From: Xylocopa sonorina | Lineage: Eukaryota > Arthropoda > Insecta > Hymenoptera > Apidae | Reading direction: 5' to 3' | Assembly (NCBI RefSeq): GCF_050948175.1 | Contig: NW_027490117.1 | Location: forward strand, 1,054,001-1,118,000 | Length of the DNA stretch: 64,000 nt | In this document: positions 24,145 to 35,939 of the stretch, piece by piece | How positions within the stretch are numbered: position 1 is the first letter of the stretch | How the letters are laid out: each line of letters opens with the position of its first letter | Position numbers and translations under genes: made by a program | The notes under the pieces: generated by a model | Database searches by the model: none | Told to the model about the DNA's origin: nothing | The model's input: the letters and a program-made list of their open reading frames with translations, nothing else

Positions 24145-24840
24145 TGTGACGGATACCTATCTACAGTAAGTCAGGGAAGCTCGAAGTAGTTAATTATTCA
24201 AATGCCTTAAAGTGTAATACGTACCTTAGTCTAAAGCAATCTATCGTTACAATATTCACCGAAACGAGGGGTATTTCGAAACTGAGAGACTATAATTTCT
24301 TGAGCGCCAGCTGCTCATAAAGCAGCAAAGAAATAGACTACACGACCCTGGGAAACAAGGGGCGGATCAACCCTCGAAACTTCGAAATGCTCCACCTCTA
24401 GCCTACGCCTAACCGAGTACACGCACTCGGGTCGCGGGATACTGAAGTCACGGCTTCTTTATTTATGGCCTTGACGTGGGTTTAACTAACAAGGGCTGCG
24501 GGAAACTCCGCAACACGCCGCGAATAACCGGGAATCACCACCCGCTTCACGATATAAGGTACAATACACAGTATGTGATACAAGAAATGCGGCATGAAAA
24601 TGGGATGCTTTAGCGAATAAGCTCCTCGAGGCTCCTTGGTGGGGTGGGCTGTACGCTTTGGTATTGTTCGGGGCCCGAATTTTGGTATTCTCGCCCCTTC
24701 GGGTGTCTCTGAGGGGGGTCCTCCTGATCATTTGAATTGCGAAGCGCCTCGCGCACAACGCTCCCATGGCTCTCCTGCAGGGACGATGGACCTTTGACTT
24801 CCCTTTAGGCGGTTAAAGGGGGTTTGACGTTCTTCTCACA
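24145..24840. mobile_element. Solo LTR, family 1 (TGTGAC...CACA), inner edge of arm A
   Basis: Begins TGTGACGG and ends CTTCTCACA; homologous to 44900-45837, 47480-48249 and 53375-54638. Shared features are the TTTCGAAATGCTCC region, a GTCACGGCTTC block and an AACACGCCGCGAAT block. It is present in both arms, so it predates the duplication. Left flank is arm sequence, right flank is satellite, and no matching target duplication is seen, which suggests recombination at this LTR. The probable sense strand, judged from an AATAAA in the opposite direction, is minus. Confidence 0.75.
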
Positions 24841-26121
24841 TCCAAAAGCATTATAAAGCATAGAAGCAGAAAAGCATAATGCCATGCACAATTGGTTACA
24901 GTTTATTTACTTTGAATCATTGAAATGAGATGCGCAAACGCATGGTGTAATGCTTTAGGTATCTACTGCTTTGCGACGCAGACAATATGAAATTCCATTC
25001 CGCTGGAAGAAACAGCAGAATTCACAATCAATTGCTGTGTAGGAGCAGACAAGCATAATGACATGAATATAACATAACATGGTAAATGCTTTACCACATT
25101 CATAATAAATTCGCCACCTTATTGCATAGACCTAAGGAAATACGTTTGTTTGACACGTAGAAACTATGAAGCGCGAACCAGCTTACGGGGTCCCTTCTAT
25201 TGACATTCACTAAAATTGTAGAAGCATATTTCTATGCATAGAAGGTTACAGGTTACTTACCTTGAAACGTTGAAATGAGTTGCGCTATCGCATTGAATGT
25301 AGCAACAAAACAGAATTACCATGACACGTACAAAATATGAAGCGCTATCGCGTTGCACGAAACAGCAGAATTCACATACTTTTGAAGTGTAGAAGCATAA
25401 TGAGATGTATAGAGCATGAAAATTCACTGACATACATCGAAGCATTAGAACTCTATTGCTTCAAAAAGTAGACATCTAAAAACGCTAACACGTAGCAGGA
25501 AAGTGTGGGACTGACATTCCTTTGAAACGCTGACGAGATATGCATAACGCGTTTCACCGATATTACATCTTATCATGAAGTATCGAAACGAGATGCGATA
25601 TCGCATTTTAAGAAGCATTACAACGCTATTGCTTCAATACGCAGACAACGGGAAACGCTAATTGCTAGAAAGGACGGGTGACATTTCCATTCTTTTGAAG
25701 AGTAGACGAGGTATACATAACACTTCGCAATGAAGATTATGTCTTATCATGAAACATAGAAATGAGATTCGATATCGCGTTTCAAAAAGCATTAGAACTT
25801 TATTGCTTCGATACGTAGACACCTACAAACGCTATTTCCTTGCAAGGAAGTGCGGCATTTACATTCATTTGAAGTGTATACGAGGTATACATGATACTTC
25901 GCAATGAACATTATATCTTATCATGAAACATCGAAATAAGATGCGTTATCGCGTTTAGGAAGCATTAGAACACTATTGCTTCGATACGTACACATCTGGA
26001 AGCGCTGTTACTTAGCAAGGTAGCGTGGCACTTACATTCTTTTGGAGTGTAGACGAGATGTACATAACGCGTGACATTGATATTACGTCTTATCATGTAT
26101 CATAGAAATGAGATGCGATAT
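24841..26121 (-). repeat. Divergent satellite, mostly reverse orientation
   Basis: Units with TTGAAATGAGATGCGC, GCATTAGAACTCTATTGCTT and ACATTCTTTTGAAGTGTAGA in the reverse orientation. The first part (to about 25440) belongs to the longer-unit class with AAGCATAATG; later units are closer to the 174-bp class (CTTGCAAGGAAGTGCGG near 25850). Confidence 0.85.
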
Positions 26122-27230
26122 GTCACATTATAAGGCGTAATGTTAATGCAACGCGTTATGTTCATCACGTCAACACTTCAAAAGGATGTAATTCCCATAT
26201 TTACTTGCAACGAATTGGCGTTTCTAGATGACTACGTTTCGAAGCAATAGTGATCTAATCCTTCATAGAACGCGATATCGCATCTCATTTCTATGGCTCA
26301 TGATGAGATGTAATATCCAATGCAACGCGCTATGTATAACTCATCGATGCTACAAATGAATGTAAATGCAGCTCTTCCTTGCTACCAAATGGCGTTTCTA
26401 GATGTCTACGTATCGAAGCAATAGTGTTTTATACCTCTATAAAACGCGATATCGCAATTCATTTCTATGTTTCATGGTAAGATGTAATATTCAATGCAAC
26501 GCGTTATGTATATCTCGTCAACACTTCCAGAGAATGTAGATCTCACACATTCTTGAGACGGAATAGCGTTTCTAGATGTCTGCGAGTCGCAGCTATAGAG
26601 TTCTAATGCTTCATAAAACGCGATATAGAATCACATTCCTATGTCTCATGATAAGATGTAAATCAACGTCATGCGTTATGTATATCCCGTCAACACTACA
26701 AATTAATGTAAATGCCACACTTCCTAGCTACGGAATAGCGTTACTAGATGTCTACGTTTCGAGGAAATGGAGTCCTAATGCTCCATAAAATGCGAAATCT
26801 AATCTCATTTCTATGTTTCATGATAAGATGTAATATCAATGCAACGCGCTATGCATATCCCGTCAACGCATCGAAGGAATGTGATGCCCACACTTCCTCC
26901 CTAAGGAATAGCGTTCCCAGAGGTCCACATATCGAGGCAATAGAATTCAAATGCTACATAAAACGCGGTATCCGTCTCGTGTCTATGATACATGTTAATC
27001 TGTAATTAAATGTAACGCGTTATGTATATCTCGTCTATACTTCAAAAGTATGTAAATCCCACACATCTTTGCTACGGTTTAGCGTTTCTAAATGTCTACG
27101 TATTGAAGCAATAGAGTTCTATTGTTTTACAGAATGTGATATCGCATCTCATTTCTATGTTTCGTGATAAGATGTAATGTTCAGTGCAACGCGTTTCGCG
27201 TATCTGCAGCTACAGTTCAAAAGTTTGAAC
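26122..27230 (+). repeat. Divergent satellite, forward orientation
   Basis: Forward units (AACGCGTTATGTATATCTCG, GATGTCTACGTATCGAAGCA) from about 26122 to 27220. Open frames such as 26576-26788 and 26748-27005 are satellite translations, not genes. Confidence 0.85.
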
Positions 27231-27235
27231 TGTAG
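27210..27235. other. Near-perfect palindrome at an LTR/satellite junction
   Basis: CTACAGTTCAAA (27210-27221), AG, TTTGAACTGTAG (27224-27235). The left arm is satellite sequence; the right arm overlaps the LTR start. Confidence 0.9.
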
Positions 27236-28550
27236 TCGGTGGCCCGTATTGCAGCGGCGTACGGCTGGAACGGCCGATCGGTGATTGGAATCAGGCGCCA
27301 GGTAGACTGATCCTGGCTAGCTGGTATCGAAGCTGAAATTGGACGATCGTTGGCTTGTACGTGACATACGGCAGCGAAGACTTCGTATACAGGATCGGGA
27401 AGAACTCTGCGGTGGTCCGAATATTCGGGTGCATCAGCCACGTATTCACGCACATGTCGTCGGATATATTCCTTCATCCCCGCGCGTCGTATACGCTTTA
27501 CCCGAGAAGCGAAGCTCATCACAAGTACTTGCACTTCGGTAAAGCACGGTACATCTAGGAGCTTGTTCGCTCTAGCCTACCGGATGTCCGTAGGCGCTAG
27601 ACAGACACAACAGAAATAAAGTAATAGCGGCCAAGCGTTGATTCGCTCTAACCGTCCAGCTTTAAGACCGTTGAACTTGATTTGTTAGGAATAGTAGTTA
27701 ATCGCGAGCGTACCCGTGGAATGGAATGTTAAAGGAACTTGTATTTAAAATAGAATAAAAACTTTGAATTCGGTATAAACTAAGATATATTCTTACTTGA
27801 ATATCCTAATACACTAATTCTAAGTTACTAATTACTATATAATAAGAAAATGGAAGCAGAATAAAATAAGGACTCCACTATGGTAGATGCGAATGAGTCG
27901 GATGCATCGAGCTGGGAGCTCGTATACCTGAGAGCCAACTGTTCTGCTCGAGGTGGAGATCGAGACTCCTTAGAGCCAACTGCTCTGTTCGAATCGGTGA
28001 ATGAGACTGAGACTCGATCGGCGCGTCCGCGATCTCCTCGAGTCGCGCGGCACGCGAATCGCTGGGCCCAGAGTGGGGATGGCGCGTAGACCGAAGAGCG
28101 GGCAGACCGTTCGTGGTGGGGTCGCCCGTGTTACGCGGTGAGCCGCGCACTTCGGCAGCTCGCTCGAATGTGAGCACGTCTTAAACTATACCTCATTTAT
28201 AAGAACATATTTACAAATATTTACTTAATTTTATGTGTGTATGGTTTGTATATGTACATGAATGTGTCGTGTGCTTATTCTAACATCGTCGGTACGCGAA
28301 TAGCGTGTACGCATACATCATCGTTAGAGATTCGAATCCGTAGCCGTCGTAGACCTCCTCGCCCTCATTACCTGGGGTGGAATCCTCCCTCCGGTGTATG
28401 TGGCGTCGCCTCCACGTTCTGTGGCAACGAGTAGGCGGGTTGCCGGCATATAGTGGATCAGGATGCTGGAGGGAATGTCGATGCCGATCTGGGGACCTCG
28501 AGGACGATGGCGGTCGTCTGGGGATGGTAGGTGATACGCCTGATGCCACA
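27231..28550. mobile_element. Solo LTR, family 2, at a satellite orientation switch
   Basis: About 1320 bp starting TGTAGTCGG and ending TGATGCCACA. Homologous to the LTR at 48819-50114 through the GCGGTGAGCCGCGC region, CGCTGGGCCC, the AT-rich centre and a TGTCGTGTGCTTA word. Satellite on the left is forward, on the right reverse, and no target duplication is seen. Open frames inside (for example minus 27217-27534) are in GC-rich LTR sequence and carry no recognisable domain. Confidence 0.65.
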
Positions 28551-29667
28551 GTTCACATTCTTTTGCTTTTGGAGTGTAGGAGATATAATCATAAAGCATA
28601 GCATTGAACATTACATCTTATTACGAAATATTGAAATGAAAAACGACATCGCGTAGAATGAAGTATTAGAACACTATTACTCAGACACGTAGACATCTAG
28701 AAAAGGTATTCTTTTGCAAGGAAGTGCAGGATTCACATTCATCTGAAGTGCAGTAGCAGATGAACATAACGCGTTGCATTGAATATTCTACATTATTATG
28801 AAACATTGAAATGAGATGCGACATCGCGTCGATGGAAGTATTAGATCTAGTAGTGTAACACCACTGCATGGACACGCAGAAATTATGGGGCGCCATCCCT
28901 TTGCATGGGACTATATAATACATATTTTTTTGAACGGTAAAAGCAGATACGCATAAGCTACACATAGAAGATTGCATCTTACCCTTTTAGAAACGTTGAA
29001 GTGAGATGCGATCGCATTGCACAGAGAATTAGAACTCCGTTACACTGTTACATGGGCACTATGAATCCACTTCCCGATACATAGAACTGTAGAATTAACA
29101 ATCATTTGAAATGTAGAAGCAGGTATGCATAATGCTATGCATAGAGTGTTACTGCTTACTCAGTTTGGGGCGCTGAAATGAGATGGGATATCGCATTGCA
29201 TGGATCAATAGGACTTTACTCTAGTGAGACGCACACACAGTGATGCGCCATCCCGTTGCATAGAACTATAAAATTGACATTCTCTAGAAAAGTAGAAGCA
29301 GATAAGCATGATGCCATGCATAGAAGATTATAGCTTACTTACTTTGAACCCTTGAAATGAGATACGCCATCACAATGCATGGAGCATTATAATTCTATAG
29401 CTATGATACATTTAATCGCGATCCTGTTGCATAGATCTGCAGAAGTCACGTTCTTACGAAGTGTAGTAGCAGATAAGAATAGTGCTATTGCTAGAAGATT
29501 ACAGATTACTTACTTTGATACGTTGAAATGAGATGTGCCATCGCAATGCATGCAGCACTAGAACTCCAATGCTTTAACACGCAGGGACTATGAAGCGCCA
29601 TCCCGTTTGAAGGAGCTGTACAGTTCACATTTCTTTGCTTTGTAGTAGCATACAAGCTCAATGTTAT
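28551..29667 (-). repeat. Divergent satellite, reverse orientation, about 171-179-bp units
   Basis: Repeated AAGCATAATGCTATGCATAG, TTGAAATGAGATGCG and CACATTCTTTTGAAGTG words. Unit spacing measured at the GAAGATTAC-like word is 171-179 bp. Confidence 0.85.
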
Positions 29668-29909
29668 TGAAGGATAATTAAATTACCTTAATTTAAATGT
29701 TAATCAATTATTCATGTTTCAAATTTTATGTACATGGAATATTCTGGATTGCGAGCGAGTGTGCGGAATAAATGAATTTTTCCTGTGAATATTTTAAAAC
29801 GATGAAGCTGTTGTTCATTAGCATTCTTTGGAGTTATTCCACAGTTGTGAAGAACTATATAATGATTTACAAAATCTTGTAGTTATCTTTAGTTAATAAA
29901 TTTCCTACA
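29668..29909 (+). repeat. 5' LTR of the Ty3/gypsy element
   Basis: Shares with 32470-32716 the words GAATATTCT, GTGCGGAATAAA, TTTTAAAACGATGAA, TTGTTCATTAGCA and TAATGATTTACAAAA. The two LTRs have clearly diverged, so the insertion is old. GTGCGGAATAAA may contain the polyadenylation signal. Confidence 0.9.
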
Positions 29910-30160
29910 AGTTTTGGGCTCAGGCGTGGTAATTATCGCGAAGACATTCAAGAATTAAATCGGATACGTTCTAAAGATTGGAATATTATCGAGTATTTGA
30001 AGACAGAACGTTGGAGAAAATGACTTGACAGTCCAGAACTTTTGAGAAGTTATTCATGCGACTCGAGTGCAGTTTTGAGAGATATTGCGCGGACGAAAAT
30101 TAAACTTTCATGTAGAGACAATTCGAGTTTATACGCGAGTGTCGAGTAAAAATTTTCACC

Positions 30161-31130
30161 ATGAAAGATTAGAGTAAAATCACAATTACTGCGCTAAAAG
30201 AGATATTAATGGAGCATAAACTACCAACTGCTGGTTTGAAAGCTAAATTAATTTCCTGTTTGTCGGATATTGGCCCAGACGGAACGTGGATAGATGACAA
30301 GCAGAAAGAAGTTCGTGAAGATAATGAAAGGTTGTGTGCTGATATATCATCAAACGTGCAGTCAGCAATGAATCTACAGCAACGAGAAACTAATTTTTTT
30401 TAAAGAAAAAGAATTAGCAGAAGGTGAGTTAGCCATATTGCGCCTTGAGTTAGATGCAATACGAAGGTAATTCATTTAATTACAGGTTGAGCATTATTTG
30501 GAAAATGAGCAGCGACGATCGACGCGTAATTTTGGAAGCGAACAATATGATGTTGTTAGTGGGGGTGACAATCTCTTGGCATTGAATAATGGCAATGAAT
30601 GCAACATTTTATCTCAATTCTGTTAGCCGCGAACGAATATTTCGGCAATTGCAAATTTACTTTTTAATTTGATGGCAAATCTGGTGATAGTGAAATTTGG
30701 AAGAAGTAGGTCAAATTGTTGAAGACGATATATAAATTGGAAGATGACGTTGCACCATTACTTATGGGTATGCGATTAAAGGGAAAAGCACTTGAATCGT
30801 TTCATTCTAAACGAGAATATATAACTATGCCATTCAACCTACGCGGGAAGGATTAAAAGCTACGTTTTATCATCCACAAAGCAAAATTGAAATATGGAAG
30901 AAATTTGAAGTATGAATATGAAAGAGGAACCAGACATTTGATGAATATTTGCACGAGAAGATCATTCTCGGAAATCGAGTAGTAGCAATCAACGACGATG
31001 AAATACTTGAGTATCTAATTGACGGCATCCCCGGTTAAATGCTCCGGAATCAGGCGCGTATTCAATAATTTACAACAACCGATCAACTTTCGAAAGCATT
31101 TGGAAGGTTAATTTCTCGAGATCAAGGTTT
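30161..31130 (+). pseudogene. gag of the Ty3/gypsy element (broken)
   Basis: The start codon at 30161 is followed within three codons by a stop. Then comes an open stretch with a SAP-like N-terminus (ILMEHKLPTAGLKAKLISCL, GPDGTWIDD; 30209-30403). After a frameshift it continues as a coiled-coil-like KEKELAEGELAILRLELDAI stretch. Further on, fragments typical of gypsy capsid regions can be read in alternating frames (YKLEDD, GKALESFHS, EIWKKFE, ILEYLIDGIPG). Capsid-type Gag would assemble the particle. Not functional. Confidence 0.75.
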
Positions 31131-31135
31131 GTCGA

Positions 31136-31621
31136 GTGTGCAAATGTCAACAATGTTTGAAAAGTGTGAAGACAGTTTCGTTAGAAATGAACGAACAGAG
31201 GTGGTCAATGTTGGTAATGAAGGAGTTCGCCGGTAATAATGTACGATGTTATACTTGTGGTGGGCACGATCATATTAGCGTGAATTGTCCAACGAAAGAT
31301 CGCGGTGTAAAATGTTTTATATGTCAAGAACGTGGACATATTGCGTCGAAATGTCCCAAAAAATTTAAAACGTGTGAAGAGAGTTGCGCGACATTAGGAG
31401 CATCGTACCGAAATTATCTCAAGAATGATTTACTTAGCGGATACGAGATCGAAGCTTTAATGGATTCAGGAAGTGATTTTAATTTAATTCACACAGACGA
31501 CTTTATTAAGCTCGGTTCTCCGCAACTACGACGCAATGAATTACATTTCGATGGTATAGGTTCAAAGAATGATATAACATTTGGTGAATTTCAAGCAGAA
31601 ATTACCGTAGATGGGCACTGA
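31136..31621 (+). pseudogene. Gag zinc knuckles and aspartic protease of the Ty3/gypsy element
   Basis: The longest intact piece of the element. Residues about 40-53 and 60-73 are two CCHC knuckles (CYTCGGHDHISVNC and CFICQERGHIASKC), which bind RNA. After a linker, ALMDSGSDFNLI at about residue 110 is the catalytic DSG of a retroviral-type aspartic protease. The frame ends at ITVDGH, close to the deletion that removed reverse transcriptase. Confidence 0.85.
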
Positions 31622-31734
31622 TATCCGATTTGTATAGAAGTAATCTTTGTTACCATTGTTCGACACAAGCCTTGTTTGGCAAGTTTTGTCACGCCTGAAG
31701 AAGCAAGCGACTATTTTCTGTAATCTGCGTCGAA

Positions 31735-32469
31735 TAATTTTTGATAGGGGAAGGGCTTTCAGAGCAAATGATTTTGAAGCAATATTGTCAAGAAGAAAAT
31801 ATACAACATGATCTCGAAATCCTAGAGCTAATGGTCAAGCTGAACGTATTAGTGGAACATTCATACTGTTGTTAGCAAAATTAGCAGCACCTAAGCCCTG
31901 TGAATGGTGTAAGTATTTAGAAGTAGATCAATAATGTTTGAAATCAACAATATATCGAAGTACTGGCACGTCACCATTTCATCTTCTCTCTGGGACACGT
32001 TCACGTCTTAAAGGTCATATAGAAATTTGAGACATACTTGAAAAGGAATGGATCGCACGATACTTGAAAAGGAATGGATTGCACGTTTTCAAGATAAACG
32101 AGATGAAGTATGACTCAAGCAGGCAAAAATATATTCAGGATCCAATAAGAGAATAGGCGAACTTTTAACAAGAGTAGACGAAAAGCTAAAATTTATCGTG
32201 AAGGAGATCTAGTAGCAATTGAACGTATGCAACAGAGTCCTGGCCTAAATATAGCTCATAAATATTTTAAACCGTATGAAGTCGCACGAGTTTTACGCAA
32301 TCAACGATTTGTGGTTCGAAAGGTAGGAGAAGGAGAAGGACCCCTATAAACATCTACGTCAGCAGATTCAACGAAATTGTGGATCGACGAACTCAATGTT
32401 GATTTATCTGAAATCGAAGACGACATGAATGAAGACATTCGAAACAAATGTTCATGCAGGGCGGCCGAG
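31735..32469 (+). pseudogene. Integrase remnant of the Ty3/gypsy element
   Basis: Reads DRGRAFRANDFEAI, one TGA, then NPRANGQAERISGT, the conserved end of the integrase core, then STGTSPFHLLSG. The C-terminal part (GDLVAIERMQQSPGLN, HKYFKPYEVARVLRNQRF, GEGEGP) is typical of Ty3/gypsy integrase tails. Several stops and a short local duplication (GAAAAGGAATGGAT, at 32041 and 32069) interrupt it. Confidence 0.8.
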
Positions 32470-32716
32470 TGAAGGATAACGAAATTATCTTAATATAAAA
32501 GCTAAGCAGTAATTCAAGTTTCAAATGTTGGGTGTGTGGAATATTCTAGAATGCGAGCAAGAGCGAATGTGCGGAATAAAATATATTTCGTGTGTATGTT
32601 TTAAAACGATGAAACAGTTGTTCATTAGCAGTCCTTGGAGTAATATCTCAGTTGAAAGGAACTATTTAATGATTTACAAAACCTTGTAATTGTCTGTAAT
32701 TAATGAGTTTCCTCCA
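32470..32716 (+). repeat. 3' LTR of the Ty3/gypsy element
   Basis: Homologous to 29668-29909; preceded by a purine/GC stretch (GGGCGGCCGAG) at the place of the polypurine tract. Confidence 0.88.
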
Positions 32717-33944
32717 ATATACATTGAAGATTACAGCTTACTTAATTCGATACGTACAAATAAAATGCGCAGTCGCATTGCATGGAGCATTAGAACACCA
32801 TTGTTTTGACAAGCAGACACTGTGAAACGCCACCCTGTTGCATGGAAGTGTAGAATTCACAACCTTATGAAGTGTAGAAGCACATAAGCATAGTGCTATG
32901 CATGGAAGATTACACCTAACTTACTTTGAAACGTTGAAGTGAGATGCGCCAATGCATTGCATGGTGCACTCCAAATCTACTTCTTTAACACGCAGACACT
33001 ATGAACCGCCATCCTGCTGGATGGAAATGTAGAATTCACAATCTTTTGAGGTGTAGAAGCAGATGAGCATAATGATATTCATAGAAGATTATAGTTAACA
33101 TACTTTGAAACGTTGAAACGAGATGAGCCATCGTAATGCATGCATCATTAGTACAGTAGTACTGACGCGCAGACATTGTGAAGCACCATCCCGTTGCATG
33201 AAACTGTAGAACTCACATTATTGATGATTGTAGAAACAGATAAGCATAATGATATGCATACACGATTAGATCTTACTTACTTTGAAACGTTGGAATGAGA
33301 TGCGCCATCGCAATGTATGGAGCATTATAATATCATTGCTTTTACACATAGACAATGTGAAGCGCTATCACGATGCATGGAACTGTGCAATTCACATTCT
33401 TTAGAAGTGTAGAAGCAGACAAGTATAATGCTATGTTTAGAAGATTATAGCATTCTTACTTTGAAACATTGGAAAGAGATGCGCCACGGCATTGCATGGA
33501 GAATTATAATGCTATTGCTTTGACAGACAGACACTACGGAGCGCACATTCTGTTGAAGAGCTCCAGCAGATAGACATAGTGCTATTCATAGATGATTACA
33601 GTTTCTTTGCTTTGAAATGCTGAAATGAAATGCTACATCACGCTGTATGAAGTATTAGAAATGTATTCCACCGACACGAAGACATCCAGAAATGCTATCC
33701 CATTACAAGGTGGTGTAGGTTTCACATTCTTCTGAAGTGTAAAAGCAGATAAATATAACATATTGCATAGAATGTTATATCTTATCATGAAACATTGAAG
33801 TGAGGTGCGAAATTGCGTTCAATGAAGCATTAGAACTCTATTGCGTCGAAACGTAGATATCTAGAAACGCTATGCCATTGCAAGGAATGTTGGGATTCAC
33901 ATTGTTTTGAAGTATAGAAGCAGAAAAGCATAATCAAGTACACC
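32717..33944 (-). repeat. Divergent satellite, reverse orientation, period about 179 bp
   Basis: GAAGATTA-type words at 32726, 32905, 33084, about 33263 and 33440 give a spacing of 177-179 bp, distinct from the 174 bp of the main array. A few units near 33600-33900 are closer to the 174-bp class. Confidence 0.88.
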
Positions 33945-34479
33945 CTTGTCTACCTCGCACCTGTGATTTCGTTCTGTTGAAAGGCGCAGTTGCAGCCCAT
34001 CACCTCAATGTGGACTCTTCCAATTGAGGGCTATACCAGATTCCGAATTTACCTGTATTCTACTTTTAAGTCCCTTACATACATATACATATCAGATACT
34101 ATATCGGGACTAATATATTGCTGCATGTAAGAATTCATAAATTTAGGTTACACACGTTACGAATGCAAGACACGAACAACACACACGTAATTGTAAGATA
34201 ATGCTATACTACTTCATTATAATATTTTATAAGTTAAACGCGAATGACGCGCCGCTAGCCCCACCACGAGACCCGAGTCCCCACTCGCTGGACCGTATGC
34301 TCCTCGCAAGGATCCATTAATCCCCCACTCGCTGGACCACATCCTTCATGATGTTTCAAGTAAATATTTGAAATTAGTTTATATAATTACACTTATCATA
34401 TATATTAGTTACTTAAAAATAGATCATCCCTTCTAAATAATAATAAATATCTATATATTATATCAGTCGATCATGTATT

Positions 34480-35700
34480 TTCATCGTGCCAGTTCGCTTC
34501 CTTTCCATCGAGGCTTGCAAATCCGTCTTCGTTATTCTTGTAATTCGTACTTAGGAAGGTATGTAGTACGTATTGAAGGTCCGACGCTGAAAATTATGTC
34601 TATCTTTGATTTGTTTCCGTTCTTAAAGTATGTATAGTCTTCTTTCGGATTCGTCGCGATTAGATCATTTCCTCCCCTTTCTATGTTAACCTCAGTTTCG
34701 TTTATATATTGTTCGATCTCTTTCCGTTTCTATTCGGCGAGAAATAGCAGCTTATAGCCTTTATTCCTTCGACCAGTGCATGAACGATTCCGGTCCACGA
34801 GTATGTGATGCCGTATGTGAAACATTTTCGAGAAACGCCGGTTATCCATATCGCAGCGTTACCGTTCTCGTCTTGCAGTCAATATTCTTCCATCTTGTCT
34901 CCCTCCGATATTATTACCACATGTGTCTCTTGAATTATTCGCATTTGCTGCATGATTTTTTGCGCGATTCGGCACCTGTTCCGATCGATTTGTAGGACTT
35001 TTAATTCCATATTTGTTTCTCATTCTTTTCTACCAACGGCTTTCTGTAGGCCGGACAATTAATCGGTCATCGTATGATTCTAGAATCCTGATTTTCTGCA
35101 GATGCCCTTATTATCCTTGACTCCTTTGCAATTTCCGCCGATATGTCCCAGTTTATGACATTTAAAGCATCTCTCTGTTCTGAGTAGCACTTTGTAGGGA
35201 CAAGGTGTCAATGCTATTCTTAGTCGTTTGACCTTCTTTAGCTCTTTACTGTATTTCTGTCCAAATTCAACTAACGCGACTTGGTTGCCTCTCCACGTTC
35301 CCCTTAAAATCTCGACGTTTATACCGCTATCCTTTCCTTCGATTTTTTCCTCTGTTCGTTTTATGTCCTCCTTCATTTCTTCTCTGGTCACCCAACGGCT
35401 ATATGTCCCTTAGTTGGGACATTATACTCGCACTCGTATGCTTTACTTCGAATCCTTTTTTTTTAGAGATTCTTTGATTTCCTTTATTTTGTCCTCTACA
35501 CCTGTTTTCTAATTAAATTCCAGAATTATATCTCCCGCTCTCGATTTTCTTGCATCATCTTTTCGTATTTCTGTCCATTTTCCCGCTTTTGCTCATCTCG
35601 CTGCCTGTCCTCGAATGCTTCCTGCTCCTTTAATTGCTTAATTTTTCTCTGTAGCGTTCGCCACTAGTTCGATCAAGTGTTCGATGTCAGATAGTCTCCG
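34480..35700 (-). mobile_element. R1-clade LINE remnant, A' copy
   Basis: ORF1 C-terminal piece at 35080-35391 has the knuckle CFKCHKLGHIGGNC. The ORF2 start codon is at 35008-35010, with endonuclease remnants down to about 34500. The 5' part is removed by a deletion whose join is near 35690. Same element and same flanking position as in arm A, so it was inherited by duplication and not inserted independently. Confidence 0.78.
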
Positions 35701-35939
35701 CTAGGGTATGGTAGGTTGGTTTATGTTTGGGAATGATTGTAGGTTGTTCGGTTATGTTGGGTTAGATTTAAGAAAGCGTAGGTTTGATTTGTTTATGTAT
35801 TAAGAGGTAAAGTTAGATTGTGTTAGGTTGGGTTAGATTTGAGTGAAGGCAGGTAAAGTCAGAATAGGTGTAACTGAGGTTAGCTTGTTTGAATTAAGTT
35901 TAGAGCATGTTAGATTAAGTTAAGCCAAGTAAGAAATGG

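Larger units (their letters stand above)
12200..24840 (+). repeat. Arm A of a giant inverted repeat (segmental duplication)
   Basis: The whole stretch is matched in reverse complement by 47480-61640, in the same order of components: 27-bp-repeat region, R1-like LINE, TTAGG-like tract, 41-42-bp minisatellite, AT-rich fossil block, ORF cluster and LTR. Exact reverse-complement words include the region at 24290-24420 against 47940-48060. The direct partial copy A' (33945-39815) matches 12720-20360. Copy-specific insertions are listed separately. The outer boundary lies inside satellite DNA and is therefore fuzzy; the inner boundary is the end of the LTR at 24840. Confidence 0.9.
29668..32716 (+). 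mobile_element. Ty3/gypsy-type LTR retrotransposon, internally deleted and degenerate
   Basis: Two LTRs of about 242 and 247 bp (29668-29909 and 32470-32716), both beginning TGAAGGATAA and ending in CA, enclose gag, protease and integrase remnants. Reverse transcriptase and RNase H are missing (deletion between about 31690 and 31735). The insertion interrupts reverse-orientation satellite. A clean target duplication is not visible (GTTAT left, ATATA right). Several stops and frameshifts make it non-autonomous. Confidence 0.9.

Noticed and set aside
27217..28611. Several GC-rich ORFs of 60-105 codons on both strands
   Set aside because: Located in a solo LTR; overlapping on opposite strands with no domain or conserved frame in the second family member.
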